Assembly: GCF_002294985.1 (NCBI RefSeq)
Contig: NZ_NSGE01000013.1
Coordinates: 1-64,000 of the forward strand
Length of the DNA: 64,000 nt
Reading direction: 5' to 3'
From: Mesorhizobium sp. WSM3862
GTDB taxonomy: Bacteria; Pseudomonadota; Alphaproteobacteria; Rhizobiales; Rhizobiaceae
Shown: positions 27,810 through 36,099 of the stretch, in pieces
Layout: the number at the start of each line of letters is the position of its first letter
Position numbering within the stretch: the stretch's first letter is position 1
Translations under genes and position numbers: made by a program
Notes under the pieces: model-generated
What the model saw: only the letters and a program-made list of their open reading frames with translations
What the model was told of the DNA's origin: nothing
The model's database searches: none

Positions 27810-30078
27810 GAATGGTTTCCCGGGTTCGTGCGCCTCGCGCGAGGCGGGCTCGCAGGCGACCGAAGACATTGGCCTGGCGCACCCAGATGTCGATCAGCAC
27901 CGCGACAATGAGGATGACGCCGATGAAGACATTGATCCAATGCTGCGGCATGCTGAAGCCCTGGACATTGAGCTGCAGGAGCGCCCGAACCAGGGTGATC
28001 ACGGCTGCACCGGCCAGAGAACCCAGCATGGTGCCGTAGCCGCCGAAGATCGACCCGCCGCCGATGATCACCGACGCGATGGCGTCGAGTTCGCGGAACT
28101 GGCCTGCAACGGGGTTGAAGCTTCGGAAATAGGCGACGTTGATGATCCCGGCCATCGTCGCGCAGAACGCCGCCAGCATGAGCGAGATGAAGCGCGCCCG
28201 GTTGGTGTTGATGCCGGCATAGGCGGCGGCGCGGATGTTGCCGCCGGTTGCATAGACCTTTTGCCCGAACGGCGTGTAGGCGAGCACGACGCCGGCAATC
28301 ACGGCGACGAAGATCATCCAGATGGTCTGCACGCTGACCACCTCGGCCAGTGTTCTGAGGATGCCATCCGGAAGCACGATGCTGAAGTGAAGGAGGATGT
28401 CATTCACCTTGCGGCCGAGCAAATTGTAGCCCTCCGGCCAGCCGGTAAGCTGCTGCCCGGCGACGAACCAGGCCGCGAGGCCGCGGGCGATGTAGAACAT
28501 GCCAAGCGTTGCGATGAAGGCCGGCAGTTTCAAGCCAACGGCGACGACGGCGTTGACGAGGCCGGCAAGCATTCCCGCAAGCAGCCCCATCGCGATAGCG
28601 GTGACGGGGTCGGCACCCAGGACCTTCAGGAAATAGGCCGCCGCGCTGCCGGCGAGCGCCAGGACGGCTCCGACGGAGAGGTCGATATCGCCGGCCGCAA
28701 TGACGTAGGTAAGCCCGACCGTGATCAGCGCCAGTTCCGTATAGTTGAGCAGGATCGCGAAAGTGTTGGACAGGTTCCACCAGTAATCCGGCCTGAGAAA
28801 AAGACCCGTGAGCCACAGCACCACTGTCAGGATGACGGCGAGGGCATCGCGCCGGGCGAGGAACTTGCCGAACCCGGTCGCCGACAATGCGATGTCGGTC
28901 GCCATCGCGCCCTTGGTCACCACGCCCTCGAGTGCGACGCCGCCGATCTCGAAGGCCGGCGGCGGCGGCCTGCCGCGCAGCCATGCCCAGAGGCGCGCCG
29001 CGACCTGGCGGCGGATGAGATAGGGTTCGATCAGCACGGCGATGACAAGCAGCAGTCCGAGGAAGACCGGAACCGCGCCCACTGGCAGGGAGTAGACGGC
29101 GTTGACCGTCACCTCCTCCTCGCCGATCTTGATGGTGCGCGTGATCGGCAAACCCTCGCGCAGCACCTTGTCGAGCAGAACGACCAGCATGGCGCCGAGG
29201 CAGGATCCGGCGACGCGGCCGCGACCGCCTAGAATGGAAGCGCCGCCGATGATCACCGCGGCGATGACGGTCAGTTCGCCGCTGACGCCGTAAAGCGGGG
29301 TCACCCCCTTGTCCTGAGCGGCCGACAGGAGGCCGGCAACGGCGGCGCAGAGCGACGAGAGCAGATAGGCACGGATGCGCACCCAGTTCGTCGGTATGCC
29401 AGCATAGACTGCTGCCTGCTCGTTGCCGCCCGTCGCAAAGGTTTCGTAGCCCCAGCGAGTGTTGGCGAGCACGTAGGCGCCGATCACGGCAACGACCGCG
29501 AAGATTGCGATCTGGTTGTTGAAGCCGAAGACGTTCGTCTCGCCGAGATGGAAGAAGAGTGGGGCCTCCTTCGCTTTGCCTGGATAGTAGATCGCCTGAC
29601 CGTGCGTCAGGGCGAGGACGAAGCCGCGGCCGATCAGAAGCGTGGTCAAGGTGGCGATGAACGCCGGCACTTTTAGGATGGTAACGAGCACGCCGTTGAC
29701 GAGGCCGATCACCATCCCAAGAAGGACGCAGACGGTCACCGACATGACGATGCCGAGATCGGCGAAGCTTGGCGCGAACAGCCTCGCAAAAACGACGGCC
29801 ACAAGGCCGTAGATGGAACCGACCGAAAGGTCGAGGTCCTTGTTGATGATGACGAAGGTCATTCCGACGGCGATGATGGCGACCCGCGAGGTATCGCGAA
29901 GCAGTGCATGGAACGCCTCCGGCGAGCCGAAAAACGTCGGATTGACGGCAGCGCCGCCGAGATAGATCAGCGCCAGCAGGGCAAGCAATCCCATTTCCCA
30001 GCCGCCGATGAGCTGGGGTGGAAGGCGACGAGCGAGAGCTTCAGCGGGCATTCTTTGATAAAAGGTCCCGAAGGCCAA
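27802..30078 (-). CDS. Fused double permease of a ribose-type sugar ABC transporter
   Basis: 758 residues, about twice the usual permease length. Two complete BPD_transp_2 halves are joined by a hydrophilic linker at about residues 357-410. Each half repeats the family motifs: NKDLDLSVGS (79-88) and AGDIDLSVGA (462-471); GGNEQAAVYAGI and GGNIRAAAYAGI; GGASILGGRG and GGGSIFGGYG. The halves differ too much to be a recent tandem duplication, so the protein looks like a covalently joined heterodimer channel. TTG 30078 is the longest start; ATG 30051 is the alternative and neither has a strong ribosome-binding site. Order: binding protein, this gene, ATPase. Confidence 0.9.
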   Translation of the reverse strand: MAFGTFYQRMPAEALARRLPPQLIGGWEMGLLALLALIYLGGAAVNPTFFGSPEAFHALLRDTSRVAIIAVGMTFVIINKDLDLSVGSIYGLVAVVFARLFAPSFADLGIVMSVTVCVLLGMVIGLVNGVLVTILKVPAFIATLTTLLIGRGFVLALTHGQAIYYPGKAKEAPLFFHLGETNVFGFNNQIAIFAVVAVIGAYVLANTRWGYETFATGGNEQAAVYAGIPTNWVRIRAYLLSSLCAAVAGLLSAAQDKGVTPLYGVSGELTVIAAVIIGGASILGGRGRVAGSCLGAMLVVLLDKVLREGLPITRTIKIGEEEVTVNAVYSLPVGAVPVFLGLLLVIAVLIEPYLIRRQVAARLWAWLRGRPPPPAFEIGGVALEGVVTKGAMATDIALSATGFGKFLARRDALAVILTVVLWLTGLFLRPDYWWNLSNTFAILLNYTELALITVGLTYVIAAGDIDLSVGAVLALAGSAAAYFLKVLGADPVTAIAMGLLAGMLAGLVNAVVAVGLKLPAFIATLGMFYIARGLAAWFVAGQQLTGWPEGYNLLGRKVNDILLHFSIVLPDGILRTLAEVVSVQTIWMIFVAVIAGVVLAYTPFGQKVYATGGNIRAAAYAGINTNRARFISLMLAAFCATMAGIINVAYFRSFNPVAGQFRELDAIASVIIGGGSIFGGYGTMLGSLAGAAVITLVRALLQLNVQGFSMPQHWINVFIGVILIVAVLIDIWVRQANVFGRLRARLARGARTRETIHA

Positions 30079-30081
30079 AAT

Positions 30082-30109
30082 GCGCGGGAGGACACCAGCC
30101 CTCCCGCGC
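30082..30109 (-). terminator. Strong intergenic hairpin between binding-protein and permease genes
   Basis: GCGCGGGAGG and CCTCCCGCGC form a perfect 10-pair stem with an 8-base loop, followed on the minus strand by ATTTTGG. There is no long U tract. It more likely protects the binding-protein mRNA end or attenuates read-through, giving excess binding protein over permease, than stops all transcription. It lies just before the TTG start of the permease gene. Confidence 0.6.
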
Positions 30110-30131
30110 CGGTTCAGTGTCGCTTTGACAT

Positions 30132-31214
30132 TCAGTTCTCGAAACGCTTGCCGACCTTTCCAACGGTCTCCTGCGTCACGAGTTGGGCGCGCGTGTCGAG
30201 ATTGGCGGCCGCGATGCCGCGATCGATCTGCAGATAGAGTTGCATGACCGGATAGAAGCCCTGCAGGAAGGGCTGCTGCCCGAGCGCGCCGGTCAGGTCG
30301 CCGCTCTTCAACGCATCCTGCTGCGCCGGACCGAGGTCGAACCCATAGGCGCAGATCTTGCCGGTCTTGCCGGTTTGGGCGACGGCCTTGGCCAGCGCAG
30401 GCGTGAACACGTTGTTGCCGGCGAAGGCGCCGACAACGTCACCACGCGACTCGAACAGCGTCACGATACCGTTCACCGGATCGTTCGGATTGGTGTCGAT
30501 GCCGGTGTTCTCGGGACCTGCGTCGACCTTGAAGGCCTCGAGCTTGCCGGCATCCTTCAGGCCTTTGACGATCGCGTTGAAGGCCGCGGTGACGCGATTG
30601 TTCACCTCGATGTTGCCCATCGCGGTCGATGACGGCAGAACGATCGAGCCCTTCTCGATACCCTTGTCCGCCAGGCACTTGACGAGTGCCTCGCCGGCGA
30701 TCGCCGCGGCGGAGGCGTCCTGACCGGTGTGGCTGATGCCGCTGCGGTCGAGGATCGTGCCGTCGAAGGAATTGGTCGTTGCTACCGGTATGCCCTTGGC
30801 TCCGGCGGCCTTGACGATGTCGTTATAGGCGCCGACCTGGGGCGTTGTCATGATCAGCCCGTCGATCGTCGGATCCTGCACGATCTGATTCAGGATTTCG
30901 ATCTCGCGGGCCGGGTCGTCGGTCGGAGATTCCGAGCCGAGCAGCAGTATCTTGGCGCCGATCAGGTTGCCGGCGGCGGTTGCGCCGACATAGACCGGAT
31001 CGAAGAAGCCGTTGCCGGCCGTATGTGTGACGATGGCGAAGGTGAGATGGCCATCGGCCGAATGGAAATCCTTGGTGGTGGGGGCTTCCTTTGCGGCTTC
31101 CTCGAAGCTGTAGCCGCCGACTGCTTTCTCGACGCCGCCGGACTGCGCGAAGGCGGAGGGCACGCCGAGCAACAACGCCGCGGCGGATGCCGCGAGCGGG
31201 AAAGTACGTCTCAT
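30132..31214 (-). CDS. Periplasmic sugar-binding protein of the fused-permease ABC transporter
   Basis: 360 residues. The signal peptide is FPLAASAAALLLGVPSAFA, cut before QSGG. ATG 31214 has GGGAGGA 6-7 bases upstream. Type I binding-protein features: FAIVTHTAGNGFFDPVYVGA, GLIMTTPQVGAYNDIVKAAG, IPVATTNSFDG, then DVVGAFAGNNVFTPALAKAV and GFDLGPAQQDAL. It is first in the three-gene operon. The 236 bases upstream hold no gene that I can support; its promoter is presumably there but no clear box was found. Confidence 0.92.
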   Translation of the reverse strand: MRRTFPLAASAAALLLGVPSAFAQSGGVEKAVGGYSFEEAAKEAPTTKDFHSADGHLTFAIVTHTAGNGFFDPVYVGATAAGNLIGAKILLLGSESPTDDPAREIEILNQIVQDPTIDGLIMTTPQVGAYNDIVKAAGAKGIPVATTNSFDGTILDRSGISHTGQDASAAAIAGEALVKCLADKGIEKGSIVLPSSTAMGNIEVNNRVTAAFNAIVKGLKDAGKLEAFKVDAGPENTGIDTNPNDPVNGIVTLFESRGDVVGAFAGNNVFTPALAKAVAQTGKTGKICAYGFDLGPAQQDALKSGDLTGALGQQPFLQGFYPVMQLYLQIDRGIAAANLDTRAQLVTQETVGKVGKRFEN

Positions 31215-31450
31215 GATTATCCTCCCTTGCATTCAACGGGCGGAAGCCGTTCGAGCGCATTATTCAGGAGATTTTCCGAGTGCTTCCTCCCACTTTCGCG
31301 ATATTCCGCCGAAAGCCTTTCCAAGTAAATAGCCTGCTGCACCCAGTATTCGGGCGCGACGTCATGCGAAAGAGCACGGACGACTATCCACCTGACCCCT
31401 CCCTTTGCGCCGGTAGACAAGCTTGCAATGGCCAAGGTTGCCGGCGGAAA

Positions 31451-32683
31451 TCAGGCTGGCGCTTCCGCGCCTCGCCTCGCCTTCCACACAAGCAGCAAAA
31501 TCGCCGCGAGATTGACCAGGTTCCAGGCGATGCCGTTGAGGAAGGCGGCGGCATAGGAGCCGGTTAGATCGTAGATCCAGCCCGACATCCAGCCGCCGAC
31601 GGCCATGCCGAAGATCGTCGCCATCAGGACGATGCCGACGCGCTGGCCGGCTTCCTTGGCCGGCATGTAGTCGCGCACGATGATCGCATAGCAGGGAACG
31701 ATGCCGCCTTGCGAGAGGCCGAACACCAGCGAGACCACATAGAGCGAAGCCAGCCCGTCGAAGGGAATATAGAACAGCAGTGACAGGCATTGCAGCGCCG
31801 AGCCGATGATCAAAGTTTTCACCGCGCCGATGCGATCGGCGAGGAAACCTGAGCCAATGCGGCTGACAACGCCCGCCGCCAGCATGATCGACAGCATGTC
31901 GGCGCCGCGCGCGACGCCGTAGCCGAGATCCATGCAATAGGCGACGATATGCACCTGCGGCATCGACATCGCCATGCAGCAGCCGAAGCCGGCAATCACC
32001 AGCAGCATCTGCAACGCCGCCGGCGACAGCGAGATTGGCTGCGTCGGCCGGCTTCCCGGCGAGCCATGGGTAGCTTCGCGCGGCGCGCCGCGGCGCAGCA
32101 TCAGCACCAGCGGCACCATGGTGGCGAGGCAGAAGATGCCGATCGCGGCATAGGTGAACCGCCAGCCTTCGACTTGCATGACATAGGGCATCACCGTCGG
32201 CCAGACTGCTCCGGCAAGATAGCTGCCGGATGCGGCCGCGGTCACCGCGACGCCGCGGCGCCGGTTGAACCAGTGCGAGATGTCGGCGATCAACGGGCCG
32301 AAGATCGCCGATGTGCCGAGTCCGATCAGAAGCCCCTGGACAAGGGTGAACGCAAGGATCGAGCTGGTCAGCGAGGCGAGCAGGAAGCCCGCGCCGAGCG
32401 CAATCGCAGAGACGAGCGCCGGGATCCAGTAACCCATGCGGTCGATGGCGCGTCCGACCAGCATATTGCCGGCGGCGAAGCCGACCATGGTCGCGGTATA
32501 AGGCATCGAAGCCGCGGCCCTGTCGACGCCGAATTCGGCCTGCACGGCGGGCAGAACGACGACCACCGCCCACATGCCGGCGCCGCCGATCGTCGACAAA
32601 AGCATCGAGACGCCGAGCCGCATCCATGCATAGGCGCTGTCGATGCCGGGGCCATCTGCCCGGCTGGATACGGTTGTCGTCAC
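31451..32683 (-). CDS. Major facilitator superfamily transporter
   Basis: 410 residues, twelve predicted membrane segments. The start is GTG 32683, with AGGAAAGG just upstream; the open frame continues about 110 codons further but that part is not MFS-like. The family shape includes the loop 2-3 motif GRAIDRMGYWIPAL and the second-half equivalent GFLADRIGAVKTLI. An extra-hydrophobic half boundary lies near residue 200. The closest resemblance is to oxalate/formate-antiporter-like or monocarboxylate carriers; the substrate is unknown. It is divergent from the small DUF3175 gene. Confidence 0.85.
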   Translation of the reverse strand: MTTTVSSRADGPGIDSAYAWMRLGVSMLLSTIGGAGMWAVVVVLPAVQAEFGVDRAAASMPYTATMVGFAAGNMLVGRAIDRMGYWIPALVSAIALGAGFLLASLTSSILAFTLVQGLLIGLGTSAIFGPLIADISHWFNRRRGVAVTAAASGSYLAGAVWPTVMPYVMQVEGWRFTYAAIGIFCLATMVPLVLMLRRGAPREATHGSPGSRPTQPISLSPAALQMLLVIAGFGCCMAMSMPQVHIVAYCMDLGYGVARGADMLSIMLAAGVVSRIGSGFLADRIGAVKTLIIGSALQCLSLLFYIPFDGLASLYVVSLVFGLSQGGIVPCYAIIVRDYMPAKEAGQRVGIVLMATIFGMAVGGWMSGWIYDLTGSYAAAFLNGIAWNLVNLAAILLLVWKARRGAEAPA

Positions 32684-32876
32684 ACCTTTCCTGTCCGCGC
32701 TTGTTGGTGATCGGGCGGTTTCCACCCCAAGTATCGCCGCATTCCCGGTGCCGAGCAGCGCCACAAGGGACAAATCCGTGGCTCCAGAAATCGGGAACCG
32801 GCCATGCCGCCCAGAGTTTTTGCCCCAAGAGAGCGTTGTGCCCAAGGGGAGTTGTGCCCCAGGAAGGAGGTTCGCC

Positions 32877-33164
32877 ATGACCGCCAGGAAAAAATGGTCG
32901 GCCGAAGTGACCGCGCACAGCGATGCGCTGGATCTCGAGGAGCACATTTTCGAATCCGACGATGCCAAGAGGATCGCCACCTCGCTGAAGCGCTCGGCTG
33001 AGCACAGCCATCGCCGCAAGGCTGAGCCGTTCCGATCGGCGATGTCGATGCTGAATTTCTACATCAACCGCGCCGGCAGGAACCTGCCGGAGAAGCGCAA
33101 GCGAGTTCTGGAAAAGGCCAAGGACGAGTTGCGCGTCGCTTTCGGGCGCGAGAAGGAAGACTAA
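32877..33164 (+). CDS. DUF3175 small basic protein
   Basis: 95 residues, lysine- and arginine-rich, no signal or membrane segment. ATG 32877 has AAGGAGG 6 bases upstream. Segments KKWSAEVTAHSDALDLEEHI and FYINRAGRNLPEKRKRVLEK fit the DUF3175 family, known from many rhizobia with no assigned function. The basic helical character suggests nucleic-acid binding, which is inference only. Just before it are three imperfect copies of a C-rich motif (TTGCCCCAAG, TGTGCCCAAG, TGTGCCCCAG; about 32819-32862). Confidence 0.8.
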   Translation: MTARKKWSAEVTAHSDALDLEEHIFESDDAKRIATSLKRSAEHSHRRKAEPFRSAMSMLNFYINRAGRNLPEKRKRVLEKAKDELRVAFGREKED

Positions 33165-33211
33165 GGACTTGTCGAGGTCGGACCGGGGCCTCACCCGGGT
33201 ATCGGTAGGCC

Positions 33212-33988
33212 TTAGCGCGAGCGGATGACGTCGTCGGTATTCGCGAGCAGCTTGCGCACGGCGTTGCGCGCAGCATCCGGCCGCTGCAGCCGGATGTTCC
33301 TCTCGATCGCTTCGTGCAGTTTCTGGGCGTGCTGCAGGTCGTCCAGCTCGCGTGTCGTATAGGCGAAGAGATGATTGAAGGCGGATTCGATCAGGACGCC
33401 CAGGGGCACCAGGAGATCGTTGCCGGAGGCCCGGAGAATGGCCAGGTGGAAGCGGGTGTCGGCGCGCGTCCGCTCCTGCAGATTGGTCGCCTCGCCCATC
33501 TCGCGGCAGGCCTGGCTGATCTCGGCCATCTGCTCATCGGTGCGCCGCATTGCGGCAAAAGCCGTCGCCTCAGGCTCGATGATGTGGCGGAATTCCTGCA
33601 CCGTCTTCAGGAACACCTCACGATCCGGCGACGTCGCGTACCAGGATAGCACGTCGCGGTCGAGCAGATTCCAGCGCTCCTTCGGCTCAACCCAGCTGCC
33701 GATCTTCGGACGTGATGCCAGAAGGCTCTTGGCCATCAGCATCTTGATCGCCTCGCGCACCGCCGAGCGGCTGACGTCGAAAGTCTCCGACCATTTGGCT
33801 TCGTTGGGCAGGATGGTGCCCGGCGGATAGTCGCCGCGCACGATCCGAAGGCCGATTTCGCTGGCCAGCGAGGTGTGCACGCTGGCACCAGGGATGCGCG
33901 GCGCGTCCGGCCGGCGAACGCCAGCCATACGCTCGGCGGATGCCGCTTTCGTCGGCCTCTTTTCGTTGTTCGGCTTTGCGTCCCGCAT
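33212..33988 (-). CDS. FadR-subfamily GntR transcriptional regulator, copy 1
   Basis: 258 residues. N-terminal winged helix with LPNEAKWSETFDVSRSAVRE at about residues 60-80, then an all-helical FCD effector domain with metal-site-like residues (FRHIIEPEATAFAA, DTRFHLAILRASGND, HEAIERNIRLQ). It is nearly a copy of the protein at 36100-36867, which lies 2.1 kb away beyond the two dehydrogenase genes. FCD regulators usually sense sugar acids or organic acids. Likely targets are the two divergent promoters carrying TTGTCnnACAA. Confidence 0.92.
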   Translation of the reverse strand: MRDAKPNNEKRPTKAASAERMAGVRRPDAPRIPGASVHTSLASEIGLRIVRGDYPPGTILPNEAKWSETFDVSRSAVREAIKMLMAKSLLASRPKIGSWVEPKERWNLLDRDVLSWYATSPDREVFLKTVQEFRHIIEPEATAFAAMRRTDEQMAEISQACREMGEATNLQERTRADTRFHLAILRASGNDLLVPLGVLIESAFNHLFAYTTRELDDLQHAQKLHEAIERNIRLQRPDAARNAVRKLLANTDDVIRSR

Positions 33989-34089
33989 ATGCCCAGAAAG
34001 TCCGGTTTTCAGAAGCTGTCAAGCGCGGCAAGGCCGGCTTTGCCGCCAGACGCCGCGCTGTGCACAGCTCAACCTATGTTTGTCGGCCC

Positions 34090-34986
34090 TCACGCTGTTT
34101 TGACGTATTTGCGCCAGCTGTGTTCGGGGCGGAAGCCGAGCACGTCCCGCGCCTTGCGGTTGGACAGCAGCGTCTCGAATTCACCGAGCTCGGCTTTCAC
34201 CGGCACGCCTGGATAGAAACGCTTCAGGAGCTCGGCCGTCGGCAGATCGGACGAGGTCTCGTCATTGGCGGCGTTGAACACCTGGTAGCCCAGCCCATCC
34301 TTCTCGATGGCGCGCAAGGCGATCTGGCCGAGATCGCGGGCGTCGATATAGCTCCAGGCAATGCGCTTGCGGAAACCGGGATCGGCAAACCATTTCGGGA
34401 ACAGCGCATATTCATGCGGCTCGATGACGTTGCCGATGCGCAGCGCATAGATGTCGAAACCGCTGCGCAGCGCGAAGGCGCGCGCTGTCTTTTCGTTGAC
34501 GATCTTGGACAGGGCGTAGCTGTCCATCGGATCGACGTCATAGTCCTCGTCGAGCGGGAAATGCGTCGGGTTGCGCGGCTCGTTGGCGAAGACCAGGCCG
34601 TAGGTCGTCTCGCTGGAGGCGATGATCACCTTGCGGATGCCGAGTTTCACCGCCGCTTCGATGACGTTGTAGGTGCCCATCGCGTTGATGCGGAACACCT
34701 CGTTGTCCGGGGTGATCATGATCCGCGGGATGGCGGCAAAATGCACCACGGCGTCGACCGGCTGTGCGCGCAGCGATGGATCGAATTCATGCAGCCCGGC
34801 ATAGCTCGACAGCGCGTTGAACACCTGGCCGCTGTCGGTAATGTCGGTGATCAGCGTGCGCACCTTCGGGTTGTCGAGCGGCTTGGTGTCGATGTTGAGC
34901 ACCTGGCAGCCATGCTCGACCAGATACTGCACGACATGGCGGCCGGCCTTGCCGCTGCCGCCGGTGAACATGATCCGCTTCGTCAT
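34090..34986 (-). CDS. NAD-dependent epimerase/dehydratase (extended SDR)
   Basis: 298 residues. The Rossmann glycine motif is FTGGSGKAGRHV at the N-terminus and the catalytic Tyr-Lys pair is in YALSK. The middle motif HFAAIPRI is where NADB_Rossmann epimerases place HxAA. ATG 34986 has GGAG 8 bases upstream; ATG 35007 has none. It could be a sugar-nucleotide epimerase, but the catabolic setting makes a sugar or sugar-acid dehydrogenase (uronate-dehydrogenase-like) equally possible. It is divergent from the next dehydrogenase gene across a perfect palindrome. Confidence 0.82.
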   Translation of the reverse strand: MTKRIMFTGGSGKAGRHVVQYLVEHGCQVLNIDTKPLDNPKVRTLITDITDSGQVFNALSSYAGLHEFDPSLRAQPVDAVVHFAAIPRIMITPDNEVFRINAMGTYNVIEAAVKLGIRKVIIASSETTYGLVFANEPRNPTHFPLDEDYDVDPMDSYALSKIVNEKTARAFALRSGFDIYALRIGNVIEPHEYALFPKWFADPGFRKRIAWSYIDARDLGQIALRAIEKDGLGYQVFNAANDETSSDLPTAELLKRFYPGVPVKAELGEFETLLSNRKARDVLGFRPEHSWRKYVKTA

Positions 34987-35017
34987 TTTGCTCTCCACAT
35001 TTCTCAAGGATTGTGTG

Positions 35018-35032
35018 TATTGTCAGACAATA
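35018..35032. promoter_or_regulatory. Perfect 15-bp palindrome, candidate GntR/FadR-type operator
   Basis: TATTGTCAGACAATA is a perfect palindrome about a central A. The core TTGTCnnACAA fits the TGT-N3-ACA pattern of FadR-type sites. It lies between divergent genes starting at 34986 and 35143, 31 bases from the former. A second core match occurs at 38287-38299 in the same locus. Confidence 0.65.
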
Positions 35033-35142
35033 TGGCATTCAGCAACGGCCTGCCAACCGCGATCCGCGAAAACCTTCTCCAGCAAAGCTCGCCGGCCGGT
35101 CGCGCCGGCGCCGACCATCAGGAAAGACAGGGACGAAACGAC

Positions 35143-36081
35143 ATGACCACCACCGCTGCCCGCGAAAACATCGGTTTCATCGGCCTCGGCCTGATGGGGC
35201 ATGGCATCGCCAAGAACATCGTCGACAAAGGTTATCCGCTCACCTTCCTCGGCCGCAAGAACCGCAAGCCGGCGGATGACCTGCTCGGCCGCGGCGCAAA
35301 GGAAGTGGCCACGTCCAAAGAAGTGGCAGCGGCCTCCGACATCGTCTTCATCTGCGTCACCGGCTCGCGTGAGGTCGAGGCGATCATCCGCGGCCCCGGC
35401 GGGCTGAAGGAAGGTCTGAAGCAAGGCTGCGTGGTCGTGGATTGCTCGACATCCGACCCCGTCTCTACCGTCGCGCTGGCCGCCGAACTCAGGGCGCTCG
35501 GCGTCGACTATGTCGACGCGCCGCTCAGCCGCACGCCGAAGGAGGCCTGGGAAGGCACGCTCGACGCCATGGTCGGCGCGCCCGACGCGGTGTTCGCACG
35601 GTTGAAGCCGGTGATCGAAACCTGGGCCGGCCGCATCGTCCATATCGGTGACACCGGCGACGGCCACCGCATGAAGCTGCTCAACAACTTCATCTCGCTC
35701 GGCTACGCGGCGATCTATTCGGAAGCCTTGGCGCTGGCGCAGAAGGTCGGCATCTCGCCGCCCCGCTTCGACAGCGTGATCCGCAACGGCCGCATGGATT
35801 GCGGCTTCTACCAGACCTTCATGCGCTGGACGCTGGAAGGCGACCGCGACGCCCACAAATTCTCCATCGCCAATGCCTTCAAGGATTTGACCTATCTGGA
35901 ATCGATGGCCGGCGCTGCCGGCATCGCCAATCCGCTTGGCAACGCCACCAAGAATTCGTTCGCGACCGCCTTCGCGGCGGGGCCGGCCGAGCAGTATGTG
36001 CCGATGCTGGCCACCCATATCGGCAAGCTCAACGGCGTCGACCTGATGCCGTCGAAGGACGGCAAAAAGCAGACGATCTGA
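35143..36081 (+). CDS. NAD(P)-dependent beta-hydroxyacid dehydrogenase (3-hydroxyisobutyrate-dehydrogenase family)
   Basis: 312 residues. The N-terminal cofactor motif is GFIGLGLMGHGIAKN and the substrate-side motif DCSTSDPVST follows. The catalytic lysine is in GDGHRMKLLNNF, the family's GxxxKxxxN signature. ATG 35143 is chosen; the frame is open far upstream but that part is unlike the family. Relatives oxidise tartronate semialdehyde, 3-hydroxyisobutyrate or sugar-derived hydroxyacids. With two FCD regulators and a sugar importer alongside, a sugar-acid pathway is likely. Confidence 0.88.
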   Translation: MTTTAARENIGFIGLGLMGHGIAKNIVDKGYPLTFLGRKNRKPADDLLGRGAKEVATSKEVAAASDIVFICVTGSREVEAIIRGPGGLKEGLKQGCVVVDCSTSDPVSTVALAAELRALGVDYVDAPLSRTPKEAWEGTLDAMVGAPDAVFARLKPVIETWAGRIVHIGDTGDGHRMKLLNNFISLGYAAIYSEALALAQKVGISPPRFDSVIRNGRMDCGFYQTFMRWTLEGDRDAHKFSIANAFKDLTYLESMAGAAGIANPLGNATKNSFATAFAAGPAEQYVPMLATHIGKLNGVDLMPSKDGKKQTI

Positions 36082-36099
36082 AAGCCGCGGCCAAGCCTG

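Noticed and set aside
26292..27911. A 539-codon plus-strand frame antisense to the LacI regulator and ABC ATPase
   Set aside because: No family pattern; the minus strand has intact helix-turn-helix, Walker and signature motifs.
33940..35142. Long upstream extension of the hydroxyacid dehydrogenase frame
   Set aside because: It is antisense to the epimerase gene and unlike the dehydrogenase family; the Rossmann motif starts right after ATG 35143.
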